Shown here in pieces: positions 27,658 to 40,345 of a stretch of DNA of 64,000 bases. The translations under genes were made by a program, and so were the position numbers. A model generated the notes under the pieces. It saw nothing but the letters and a program-made list of their open reading frames with translations, was not told the origin of the DNA and searched no databases. Location of the stretch: NCBI RefSeq assembly GCF_949987535.1, contig NW_026646025.1, positions 3,286,001-3,350,000 on the forward strand. Reading direction: 5' to 3'. This stretch comes from Balaenoptera acutorostrata. Its lineage: Eukaryota; Chordata; Mammalia; Artiodactyla; Balaenopteridae. Numbering within the stretch: position 1 is the stretch's first letter; the number at the start of each line of letters is the position of its first letter.

Positions 27658-28830
27658 TGTCATCACAATGCTCTATGTAGTTTTTCATGACAATTCTAAA
27701 TGACCACTTTAATCACTTTGCTTGCTGACCGTTTTCATCACATTTCTCTATTGTCATTACAATTTCCCATGAACCTTTTCTTCACAATGCTCCATGATGC
27801 CTGTCATCACAATGCTCAATGGCTTTTGTTATCAAAATGCTCCAGGAACAGTTTCATCACAATACTCCATCCCCCTTGTCATCACGGTGCACAATGAAAC
27901 CTCTCATTACAATGCTCCATGACACTTGTCATCACAATGCTCCATGGCCCTTGTCTTCACAATGCTCCAGAATTCTTGTCATCACCATGTTCCATGACCA
28001 TGTCATCACAAATCTCCATGGCCCTTGTCATCACAATGCTCCAGAATTTTTGTCATCACAATGTTCCATGACCGTGTCATCACAATGCTCCATGGCCCTT
28101 GTCATCACAATGCTCCAGAATTCTTGTCATCACAATGTTCCATGACCGTTTCATCACAATGCTCCATGGCCCTTGTCATCACAATGCTCCAGAATTCTTG
28201 TCATCACAATGTTCCATGAACGTGTCATCACAATGTTCCATAATTCTTGTCATCACAATGTTCCATGACCGTGTCATCACAATGCTCCATAATTCTTGTC
28301 ATCACAATGTTCCATGACCGTGGCATCACAAAGCTCCAGGGCCCTTGTCAGCACAATGCTCCAGAATTCTTGTCATCACAATGTTCCATGACCATGTCAT
28401 CACAATGCTCCATGGCCCTTGTCATCACAATGCTCCAGATTGCTTGTCATCAAAAAGTTCCATGACCATGTCATCACAATGCACCATGGCCCTTGTCATC
28501 ACAATGCTCCAGAATTATTGTCATCACAATGTTCCATGACCGTGTCATCACAATGATCCATGGCCCTTGTCATCACAATGATCCAGAATTCTTGTCATCA
28601 CAATGTTCCATGACCGTGTCATCACAATGCTCCATGGCCCTTGTCATCACAATGCTCGAGAATTCTAGTCCTCACAATATTCCATGACCTTTTCATCACA
28701 ATGCTCCATGGCCCTTGTCATCACAATGCTCCAGAATTCTTGTCATCACAATGTTCCATGACCGTGTCATCACAATGCTCCAGAATTCTTGTCATCACAA
28801 TGTGTCATGACCGTGTCATCACAATGCTCC
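27361..28830. repeat. Dispersed copy of the 3.43-4.90-kb segment
   Basis: Offset is constant at 23,927 for all landmarks (for example 27700/3773 and 28641/4714), including rare variants GGCATCACAAAG and CTCGAGAATTCTAGTCCTC. Confidence 0.88.
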
Positions 28831-29060
28831 ATGGCCCTTGTCATCACAATGCTCCAGATTGCTTGTCATCACAAAGTTCCATGACCGTGTCATCACAATG
28901 CACCATGGCCCTTGTCATCACAATGCTCCAGAATTCTTGTCATCACAATGTTCCATGACCGTGTCATCACAATGCACCATAATTCTTGTCATCACAATGT
29001 TCCATGACCGTGTCATCACAATGCTACATGACCCTGGTCATCACAGTTCTCCATGACATT
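27658..29060. repeat. HOR unit 26 (1,403 bp), gamma anchor 27658-27926
   Basis: Matches unit 4 at offset 23,927 through about 28830, including the GGCATCACAAAG and CTCGAGAATTCTAGTCCTC variants. It then switches into AGATTGCT/CACAAAG trimers and an alpha-type approach. Confidence 0.92.
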
Positions 29061-29771
29061 TGTCATCACAATGCTCTATATTTTTTCATGACAATTCTAA
29101 ATGACCTCTTTAATCACTTTGCTTGCTGACCATTTTCATCACATTTCTTTATTGTCATTACAATTCCCCATGACCCCTTTCTTCACAATGCTCCATGATG
29201 CCTGTCATCACAATGCTCAATGGCTTTTGTTATTACAATGCTCCAGGACCAGATTCATCACATTACTCCATCTCCCTTGTCATCACGGTGCACAATGAAA
29301 AGTTTCATTACAATGCTCCATGACACATGTCATCACAATGCTCCAGAATTCTTGTCATCAAAATGTTCCATGACCATGTCATCACAATTCTCCATGGCCC
29401 TTGTCATCACAATGCTCCAGAATTCTTGTCATCACAATGTTCCATGACCCTGTCATCACAATGCTCCATGGCCCTTGTCATCATAATGCACCAGAATTCT
29501 TTTCATCACAATGTTCCATGACCGTGTCATCACAATGCTCCATGGCCCTTGTCATCATAATGCACCAGAATTCTTGTCATCACAATGTTCCATGACCGTG
29601 TCATCACAATGCACCATGGCCCTTGTCATCACAATGCTCCAGAATTCTTGTCATCACAATGTTCCATGACCGTGTCATCACAATGCACCATAATTCTTGT
29701 CATCACAATGTTCCATGACCGTGTCATCACAATGCTACATGACCCTGGTCATCACAGTTCTCCATGACATT
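29061..29771. repeat. HOR unit 27 (711 bp), alpha anchor 29061-29327
   Basis: First of a run of four 711-713-bp units. The anchor is 2 bp short at its first junction (CTATATTTTTTCATG) and has GACCTCTTTAATC, a change shared with units 31 and 34. Confidence 0.93.
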
Positions 29772-30484
29772 TGTCATCACAATGCTCTATATAGTTTTTC
29801 ATGACAATACTAAATGACCACTTTAATCACTTTGCTTGCTGACCATTTTCATCACATTTCTTTATTGTCATTACAATTCCCCATGACCCCTTTCTTCACA
29901 ATGCTCCATGATGCCTGTCATCACAATGCTCAATGGCTTTTGTTATTACAATGCTCCAGGACCAGATTCATCACATTACTCCATCTCCCTTGTCATCACG
30001 GTGCACAATGAAAAGTTTCATTACAATGCTCCATGACACATGTCATCACAATGCTCCAGAATTCTTGTCATCAAAATGTTCCATGACCATGTCATCACAA
30101 TTCTCCATGGCCCTTGTCATCACAATGCTCCAGAATTCTTGTCATCACAATGTTCCATGACCCTGTCATCACAATGCTCCATGGCCCTTGTCATCATAAT
30201 GCACCAGAATTCTTTTCATCACAATGTTCCATGACCGTGTCATCACAATGCTCCATGGCCCTTGTCATCATAATGCACCAGAATTCTTGTCATCACAATG
30301 TTCCATGACCGTGTCATCACAATGCACCATGGCCCTTGTCATCACAATGCTCCAGAATTCTTGTCATCACAATGTTCCATGACCGTGTCATCACAATGCA
30401 CCATAATTCTTGTCATCACAATGTTCCATGACCGTGTCATCACAATGCTACATGACCCTGGTCATCACAGTTCTCCATGACATT
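29772..30484. repeat. HOR unit 28 (713 bp), reference 29-mer
   Basis: Decomposed by hand: 22 monomers of 25 bp, six C-type monomers of 24 bp and one of 19 bp, which sum to 713. Anchor 29772-30040 (monomers 1-11); monomers 12-27 alternate B, C and A variants; monomers 28 and 29 have tails CTACATGACCCT and CTCCATGACATT and lead into the next anchor. Confidence 0.95.
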
Positions 30485-31197
30485 TGTCATCACAATGCTC
30501 TATATAGTTTTTCATGACAATACTAAATGACCACTTTAATCACTTTGCTTGCTGACCATTTTCATCACATTTCTTTATTGTCATTACAATTCCCCATGAC
30601 CCCTTTCTTCACAATGCTCCATGATGCCTGTCATCACAATGCTCAATGGCTTTTGTTATTACAATGCTCCAGGACCAGATTCATCACATTACTCCATCTC
30701 CCTTGTCATCACGGTGCACAATGAAAAGTTTCATTACAATGCTCCATGACACATGTCATCACAATGCTCCAGAATTCTTGTCATCAAAATGTTCCATGAC
30801 CATGTCATCACAATTCTCCATGGCCCTTGTCATCACAATGCTCCAGAATTCTTGTCATCACAATGTTCCATGACCCTGTCATCACAATGCTCCATGGCCC
30901 TTGTCATCATAATGCACCAGAATTCTTTTCATCACAATGTTCCATGACCGTGTCATCACAATGCTCCATGGCCCTTGTCATCATAATGCACCAGAATTCT
31001 TGTCATCACAATGTTCCATGACCGTGTCATCACAATGCACCATGGCCCTTGTCATCACAATGCTCCAGAATTCTTGTCATCACAATGTTCCATGACCGTG
31101 TCATCACAATGCACCATAATTCTTGTCATCACAATGTTCCATGACCGTGTCATCACAATGCTACATGACCCTGGTCATCACAGTTCTCCATGACATT
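30485..31197. repeat. HOR unit 29 (713 bp), alpha anchor 30485-30753
   Basis: Repeats unit 28 with no difference noticed in line-by-line reading. Confidence 0.94.
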
Positions 31198-32747
31198 TGT
31201 CATCACAATGCTCTATATAGTTTTTCATGACAATACTAAATGACCACTTTAATCACTTTGCTTGCTGACCATTTTCATCACATTTCTTTATTGTCATTAC
31301 AATTCCCCATGACCCCTTTCTTCACAATGCTCCATGATGCCTGTCATCACAATGCTCAATGGCTTTTGTTATTACAATGCTCCAGGACCAGATTCATCAC
31401 ATTACTCCATCTCCCTTGTCATCACGGTGCACAATGAAAAGTTTCATTACAATGCTCCATGACACATGTCATCACAATGCTCCAGAATTCTTGTCATCAA
31501 AATGTTCCATGACCATGTCATCACAATTCTCCATGGCCCTTGTCATCACAATGCTCCAGAATTCTTGTCATCACAATGTTCCATGACCGTGTCATCACAA
31601 TGCTCCATGGCCCTTGTCATCATAATGCACCAGAATTCTTGTCATGACAATGTTCCATGACCGGGTAATCACAATGCTCCATAATTCTTGTCATGACAAT
31701 GTTCCATGACCGTGTCATCACAATGCTCCAGAATTCTTGTCATCACAATGTTCCGTGACCGTGTCATCACAATGCTCCATGGCCCTTGTCATCACAATGC
31801 TCCAGAATTCCTGTCATCACAATGTTCCATGACCGTGTCATCACAATGCTCCATAATTCTTCTCATCACAATGTACCATGACCATGTCATCACAATGCTC
31901 CATGTCCCTTGTCATCACAATGCTCCAGAATTCTTGTCATCACAATGTTCCATGACCGTGTCATCACAATGCTCCATGGCCTTTGTCATCACAATGCTCC
32001 AGAATTCTTGTCATCACAATGTTCCATGACCGTGTCATCACAATGCTCCATAATACTTGTCATCACAATCTCCCAAGACCGTGTCATCACAATGCTCCAT
32101 AATTCTTGTCATCACAATGTTCCATGACCGTGTCATCACAATGCTCCATGGCCTTTGTCATCACAATGCTCCAGAATTCTTGTCATCACAATGTTCCATG
32201 ACCGTGTCATCACAATGCTCCATGGCCCTTGTCATCACAATGCTCCAGATTGCTTGTCATCACAAAGTTCCGTGACCGTGTCATCACAAAGCTCCATGGC
32301 CCTGGTCATGACAATGCTCCAGATTGCTTGTCATCACAAAGTTCCATGACCGTGTCATCACAATGCACCATGGCCCTTGTCATCACAATGCTCCAGAATT
32401 CTTGTCATCACAATGTTCCATGACCGTGTCATCACAATGCTCCATGGCCCTTGTCATCACAATGCTCCAGAATTCTTGTCATCACAATGTTCCATGACCG
32501 TGTCATCACAATGCTCCATGGCCCTTGTCATCACAATGCTCCAGATTGCTTGTCATCACAAAGTTCCATGACCGTGTCATCACAATGCACCATGGCCCTT
32601 GTCATCACAATGCTCCAGAATTCTTGTCATCACAATGTTCCATGACCGTGTCATCACAATGCACCATAATTCTTGTCATCACAATGTTCCATGACCGTGT
32701 CATCACAATGCTACATGACCCTGGTCATCACAGTTCTCCATGACATT
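31198..32747. repeat. HOR unit 30 (1,550 bp), alpha anchor 31198-31466
   Basis: Long unit of the 2,976-bp period. Palindrome pair at 31639-31650 and 31688-31699. Variants GTTCCGTGACCG near 31750 and CAATCTCCCAAGACC near 32067 recur in unit 33. Confidence 0.93.
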
Positions 32748-33460
32748 TGTCATCACAATGCTCTATATAGTTTTTCATGACAATTCTAAATGACCTCTTT
32801 AATCACTTTGCTTGCTGACCATTTTCATCACATTTCTTTATTGTCATTACAATTCCCCATGACCCCTTTCTTCACAATGCTCCATGATGCCTGTCATCAC
32901 AATGCTCAATGGCTTTTGTTATTACAATGCTCCAGGACCAGATTCATCACATTACTCCATCTCCCTTGTCATCACGGTGCACAATGAAAAGTTTCATTAC
33001 AATGCTCCATGACACATGTCATCACAATGCTCCAGAATTCTTGTCATCAAAATGTTCCATGACCATGTCATCACAATTCTCCATGGCCCTTGTCATCACA
33101 ATGCTCCAGAATTCTTGTCATCACAATGTTCCATGACCCTGTCATCACAATGCTCCATGGCCCTTGTCATCATAATGCACCAGAATTCTTTTCATCACAA
33201 TGTTCCATGACCGTGTCATCACAATGCTCCATGGCCCTTGTCATCATAATGCACCAGAATTCTTGTCATCACAATGTTCCATGACCGTGTCATCACAATG
33301 CACCATGGCCCTTGTCATCACAATGCTCCAGAATTCTTGTCATCACAATGTTCCATGACCGTGTCATCACAATGCACCATAATTCTTGTCATCACAATGT
33401 TCCATGACCGTGTCATCACAATGCTACATGACCCTGGTCATCACAGTTCTCCATGACATT
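32748..33460. repeat. HOR unit 31 (713 bp), alpha anchor 32748-33016
   Basis: GACCTCTTTAATC anchor as in units 27 and 34, but with the full-length first junction. Confidence 0.93.
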
Positions 33461-34173
33461 TGTCATCACAATGCTCTATATAGTTTTTCATGACAATACT
33501 AAATGACCACTTTAATCACTTTGCTTGCTGACCATTTTCATCACATTTCTTTATTGTCATTACAATTCCCCATGACCCCTTTCTTCACAATGCTCCATGA
33601 TGCCTGTCATCACAATGCTCAATGGCTTTTGTTATTACAATGCTCCAGGACCAGATTCATCACATTACTCCATCTCCCTTGTCATCACGGTGCACAATGA
33701 AAAGTTTCATTACAATGCTCCATGACACATGTCATCACAATGCTCCAGAATTCTTGTCATCAAAATGTTCCATGACCATGTCATCACAATTCTCCATGGC
33801 CCTTGTCATCACAATGCTCCAGAATTCTTGTCATCACAATGTTCCATGACCCTGTCATCACAATGCTCCATGGCCCTTGTCATCATAATGCACCAGAATT
33901 CTTTTCATCACAATGTTCCATGACCGTGTCATCACAATGCTCCATGGCCCTTGTCATCATAATGCACCAGAATTCTTGTCATCACAATGTTCCATGACCG
34001 TGTCATCACAATGCACCATGGCCCTTGTCATCACAATGCTCCAGAATTCTTGTCATCACAATGTTCCATGACCGTGTCATCACAATGCACCATAATTCTT
34101 GTCATCACAATGTTCCATGACCGTGTCATCACAATGCTACATGACCCTGGTCATCACAGTTCTCCATGACATT
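33461..34173. repeat. HOR unit 32 (713 bp), alpha anchor 33461-33729
   Basis: Copy of unit 29 at +2,976. Confidence 0.93.
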
Positions 34174-35723
34174 TGTCATCACAATGCTCTATATAGTTTT
34201 TCATGACAATACTAAATGACCACTTTAATCACTTTGCTTGCTGACCATTTTCATCACATTTCTTTATTGTCATTACAATTCCCCATGACCCCTTTCTTCA
34301 CAATGCTCCATGATGCCTGTCATCACAATGCTCAATGGCTTTTGTTATTACAATGCTCCAGGACCAGATTCATCACATTACTCCATCTCCCTTGTCATCA
34401 CGGTGCACAATGAAAAGTTTCATTACAATGCTCCATGACACATGTCATCACAATGCTCCAGAATTCTTGTCATCAAAATGTTCCATGACCATGTCATCAC
34501 AATTCTCCATGGCCCTTGTCATCACAATGCTCCAGAATTCTTGTCATCACAATGTTCCATGACCGTGTCATCACAATGCTCCATGGCCCTTGTCATCATA
34601 ATGCACCAGAATTCTTGTCATGACAATGTTCCATGACCGGGTAATCACAATGCTCCATAATTCTTGTCATGACAATGTTCCATGACCGTGTCATCACAAT
34701 GCTCCAGAATTCTTGTCATCACAATGTTCCGTGACCGTGTCATCACAATGCTCCATGGCCCTTGTCATCACAATGCTCCAGAATTCCTGTCATCACAATG
34801 TTCCATGACCGTGTCATCACAATGCTCCATAATTCTTCTCATCACAATGTACCATGACCATGTCATCACAATGCTCCATGTCCCTTGTCATCACAATGCT
34901 CCAGAATTCTTGTCATCACAATGTTCCATGACCGTGTCATCACAATGCTCCATGGCCTTTGTCATCACAATGCTCCAGAATTCTTGTCATCACAATGTTC
35001 CATGACCGTGTCATCACAATGCTCCATAATACTTGTCATCACAATCTCCCAAGACCGTGTCATCACAATGCTCCATAATTCTTGTCATCACAATGTTCCA
35101 TGACCGTGTCATCACAATGCTCCATGGCCTTTGTCATCACAATGCTCCAGAATTCTTGTCATCACAATGTTCCATGACCGTGTCATCACAATGCTCCATG
35201 GCCCTTGTCATCACAATGCTCCAGATTGCTTGTCATCACAAAGTTCCGTGACCGTGTCATCACAAAGCTCCATGGCCCTGGTCATGACAATGCTCCAGAT
35301 TGCTTGTCATCACAAAGTTCCATGACCGTGTCATCACAATGCACCATGGCCCTTGTCATCACAATGCTCCAGAATTCTTGTCATCACAATGTTCCATGAC
35401 CGTGTCATCACAATGCTCCATGGCCCTTGTCATCACAATGCTCCAGAATTCTTGTCATCACAATGTTCCATGACCGTGTCATCACAATGCTCCATGGCCC
35501 TTGTCATCACAATGCTCCAGATTGCTTGTCATCACAAAGTTCCATGACCGTGTCATCACAATGCACCATGGCCCTTGTCATCACAATGCTCCAGAATTCT
35601 TGTCATCACAATGTTCCATGACCGTGTCATCACAATGCACCATAATTCTTGTCATCACAATGTTCCATGACCGTGTCATCACAATGCTACATGACCCTGG
35701 TCATCACAGTTCTCCATGACATT
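34174..35723. repeat. HOR unit 33 (1,550 bp), alpha anchor 34174-34442
   Basis: Copy of unit 30 at +2,976. Palindrome pair at 34615-34626 and 34664-34675. Confidence 0.93.
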
Positions 35724-36436
35724 TGTCATCACAATGCTCTATATAGTTTTTCATGACAATTCTAAATGACCTCTTTAATCACTTTGCTTGCTGACCATTT
35801 TCATCACATTTCTTTATTGTCATTACAATTCCCCATGACCCCTTTCTTCACAATGCTCCATGATGCCTGTCATCACAATGCTCAATGGCTTTTGTTATTA
35901 CAATGCTCCAGGACCAGATTCATCACATTACTCCATCTCCCTTGTCATCACGGTGCACAATGAAAAGTTTCATTACAATGCTCCATGACACATGTCATCA
36001 CAATGCTCCAGAATTCTTGTCATCAAAATGTTCCATGACCATGTCATCACAATTCTCCATGGCCCTTGTCATCACAATGCTCCAGAATTCTTGTCATCAC
36101 AATGTTCCATGACCCTGTCATCACAATGCTCCATGGCCCTTGTCATCATAATGCACCAGAATTCTTTTCATCACAATGTTCCATGACCGTGTCATCACAA
36201 TGCTCCATGGCCCTTGTCATCATAATGCACCAGAATTCTTGTCATCACAATGTTCCATGACCGTGTCATCACAATGCACCATGGCCCTTGTCATCACAAT
36301 GCTCCAGAATTCTTGTCATCACAATGTTCCATGACCGTGTCATCACAATGCACCATAATTCTTGTCATCACAATGTTCCATGACCGTGTCATCACAATGC
36401 TACATGACCCTGGTCATCACAGTTCTCCATGACATT
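35724..36436. repeat. HOR unit 34 (713 bp), alpha anchor 35724-35992
   Basis: Copy of unit 31 at +2,976. Confidence 0.93.
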
Positions 36437-37764
36437 TGTCATCACAATGCTCTATATAGTTTTTCATGACAATACTAAATGACCACTTTAATCACTTTGC
36501 TTGCTGACCATTTTCATCACATTTCTTTATTGTCATTACAATTCCCCATGACCCCTTTCTTCACAATGCTCCATGATGCCTGTCATCACAATGCTCAATG
36601 GCTTTTGTTATTACAATGCTCCAGGACCAGATTCATCACATTACTCCATCTCCCTTGTCATCACGGTGCACAATGAAAAGTTTCATTACAATGCTCCATG
36701 ACACATGTCATCACAATGCTCCAGAATTCTTGTCATCAAAATGTTCCATGACCATGTCATCACAATTCTCCATGGCCCTTGTCATCACAATGCTCCAGAA
36801 TTCTTGTCATCACAATGTTCCATGACCCTGTCATCACAATGCTCCATGGCCCTTGTCATCATAATGCACCAGAATTCTTGTCATCACAATGTTCCATGAC
36901 CGTGTCATCACAATGCTCCATGGCCCTTGTCATCATAATGCACCAGAATTCTTGTCATGACAATGTTCCATGACCGGGTAATCACAATGCTCCATAATTC
37001 TTGTCATGACAATGTTCCATGACCGTGTCATCACAATGCTCCAGAATTCTTGTCATCACAATGTTCCATGACCGTGTCATCACAATGCTCCATGGCCCTT
37101 GTCATCACAATGCTCCAGAATTCTTGTCATCACAATGTTCCATGACGGTGTCATCACAATGCTCCATGGCCTTTGTCATCACAATGCTCCAGAATTCTTG
37201 TCATCACAATGTTCCATGACCGTGTCATCACAATGCTCCATAATACTTGTCATCACAATCTTCCATGACCGTGTCATCACAATGCTCCAGAATTCTTGTA
37301 ATCACAATGTTCCATGACCGTGTCATCACAATACTCCATGGCCCTTGTCATCACAATGCTCCAGAATTCTTGTCATCACAATGTTCCATGACCGTGTCAT
37401 CACAATGCTCCAGAATTCTTGTCATCACAATGTTCCATGACCGTGTCATCACAATGCTCCATGGCCCTTGTCATCACAATGCTCCAGAATTCTTGTCATC
37501 ACAATGTTCCATGACCGTGTCATCACAATGCTCCATGGCCCTTGTCATCACAATGCTCCAGATTGCTTGTCATCACAAAGTTCCATGACCGTGTCATCAC
37601 AATGCACCATGGCCCTTGTCATCACAATGCTCCAGAATTCTTGTCATCACAATGTTCCATGACCGTGTCATCACAATGCTCCATAATTCTTGTCATCACA
37701 ATGTTCCATGACCGTGTCATCACAATGCTACATGACCCTGGTCATCACAGTTCTCCATGACATT
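36437..37764. repeat. HOR unit 35 (1,328 bp), alpha anchor 36437-36705
   Basis: The 2,976-bp periodicity ends at 36880 (G where the earlier copy has T). From there the unit follows unit 12 at offset 24,096, minus 123 bp (the GTACCATGACC segment is missing). Palindrome pair at 36952-36963 and 37001-37012. Confidence 0.92.
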
Positions 37765-39632
37765 TGTCATCACAATGCTCTATATAGTTTTTCATGACAA
37801 TTCTAAATGACCCCTTAATCACTTTGCTTGCTGACCATTTTCATCACATTTCTTTATTGTCATTACAATTCCCCATGACCCCTTTCTTCACAATGCTCCA
37901 TGATGCCTGTCATCACAATGCTCAATGGCTTTTGTTATTACAATGCTCCAGGACCATATTCATCACATTATTCCATCTCCCTTGTCATCACGGTGCACAA
38001 TGAAAAGTTTCATTACAATGCTCCATGACACATGTCATCACAATGCTCCATGGCCCTTGTCATCACAATGCTCCAGAATTCTTGTCATCACAATGTTCCA
38101 TGACCGTGTCATCACAATGCACCATGGCCCTTGTCATCACAATGCTGCAGAATTCTTGTCATCACAATGTTCCATGACTGAGTCATCACAATGCTCCATG
38201 GCCCTTGTCATCACAATGCTCCAAAATTCTTGTCATCACAATGTTCCATGACCATGTCATCACAATGCTCCATGGCCCTTGTCATCACAATGCTCCAGAA
38301 TTCTTTTCATCACAATGTTCCATGACCGTGTCATCACAATGCTCAATAATTCTTGTCATGACAATGTTCCATGACCGGGTCATCACAATGCTCCATAATT
38401 CTTATCATGACAATGTTCCAAGACGGTGTCATCACAATGCTCCAGAATTCTTGTCATGACAATGTTCCATGACCGTGTCATCACAATGCTCCAGAATTCT
38501 TGTCATCACAATGTTCCATGACCGTGACATCACAATGCTCCATGGCCCTTGTCATCACAATGCTCCAGAATTCTTGTCATCACAATGTTCCATGACCGGG
38601 TCATCACAATGCTCCATAATTCTTCTCATCACAATGTACCATGACCGTGTCATCACAATGCTCCATGTCCCTTGTCATCACAATGCTCCAGAATTCTTGT
38701 CATCACAATGTTCCATGACCGTGTCATCACAATGTTCCATGACCGTGTCATCACAATGCTCCAGAATTCTTGTCATCACAATGTTCCATGACCGTGTCAT
38801 CACAATGCTCCATAATACTTGTCATCACAATCTTCCATGACCGAGTCATCACAATGCTCCAGAATTCTTGTAATCACAATGTTCCATGACCGTGTCATCA
38901 CAATACTCCATGGCCCTTGTCATCACAATGCTCCAGAATTCTTGTCATCACAATGTTCCAAGACTGTGTCATCACAATGCTCCATAATTCTTGTCATCAC
39001 AATGTTCCATGACCGTGTCATCACAATGCTCCATGGCCTTTGTCATCACAATGCTCCAGAATACTTGTCATCACAATGTTCCATGACCGTGTCATCACAA
39101 TGCTCCATGGCCCTTGTCATCACAATGCTCCAGATTGCTTGTCATCACAAAGTTCCGTGACCGTGTCATCACAAAGCTCCATGGCCCTGGTCATCACAAT
39201 GCTCCAGATTGCTTGTCATCACAAAGTTCCATGACCGTGTCATCACAATGCACCATGGCCCTTGTCATCACAATGCTCCAGAATTCTTGTCATCACAATG
39301 TTCCATGACCGTGTCATCACAATGCTCCATGGCCCTTTTCATCACAATGCTCCAGAATTCTTGTCATCACAATGTTCCATGACCGTGTCATCACAATGCT
39401 CCATGGCCCTTGTCATCACAATGCTACAGATTGCTTGTCATCACAAAGTTCCATGACCGTGTCATCACAATGCACCATGGCCCTTGTCATCACAATGCTC
39501 CAGAATTCTTGTCATCACAATGTTCCATGACCGTGTCATCACAATGCACCATAATTCTTGTCATCACAATGTTCCATGACCGTGTCATCACAATGCTACA
39601 TGACCCTGGTCATCACAGTTCTCCATGACATT
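37765..39632. repeat. HOR unit 36 (1,868 bp), delta anchor 37765-38032
   Basis: Third relative of units 13 and 18 (offset 23,973 from unit 13), with private differences such as GACCGTGACATC near 38525 and GACCGAGTCATC near 38841. TGAGTCA at 38189-38195; palindromes at 38353-38364 and 38451-38462. Confidence 0.93.
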
Positions 39633-40345
39633 TGTCATCACAATGCTCTATATAGTTTTTCATGACAATTCTAAATGACCACTTTAATCACTTTGCTTGC
39701 TGACCATTTTCATCACATTTCTTTATTGTCATTACAATTCCCCATGACCCCTTTCTTCACAATGCTCCATGATGCCTGTCATCACAATGCTCAATGGCTT
39801 TTGTTATTACAATGCTCCAGGACCAGATTCATCACATTACTCCATCTCCCTTGTCATCACGGTGCACAATGAAAAGTTTCATTACAATGCTCCATGACAC
39901 ATGTCATCACAATGCTCCAGAATTCTTGTCATCAAAATGTTCCATGACCATGTCATCACAATTCTCCATGGCCCTTGTCATCACAATGCTCCAGAATTCT
40001 TGTCATCACAATGTTCCATGACCGTGTCATCACAATGCTCCATGGCCCTTGTCATCACAATGCTCCAGAATTCTTCTCATCACAATGTTCCATGACCGTG
40101 TCATCACAATGCTCCATGGCCCTTGTCATCATAATGCACCAGAATTCTTGTCATCACAATGTTCCATGACCGTGTCATCACAATGCACCATGGCCCTTGT
40201 CATCACAATGCTCCAGAATTCTTGTCATCACAATGTTCCATGACCGTGTCATCACAATGCACCATAATTCTTGTCATCACAATGTTCCATGACCGTGTCA
40301 TCACAATGCTACATGACCCTGGTCATCACAGTTCTCCATGACATT
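39633..40345. repeat. HOR unit 37 (713 bp), alpha anchor 39633-39901
   Basis: Relative of units 14 and 19, but without their CAATACACC variant. Confidence 0.93.

Larger units (their letters stand above)
29821..36879. repeat. 2,976-bp module, about 2.4 tandem copies
   Basis: Each module is units of 713+713+1,550 bp. The period begins after the A/T difference at 29820/32796 and ends at the T/G difference at 33904/36880. All landmarks compared keep the 2,976-bp offset without indels. Confidence 0.93.
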
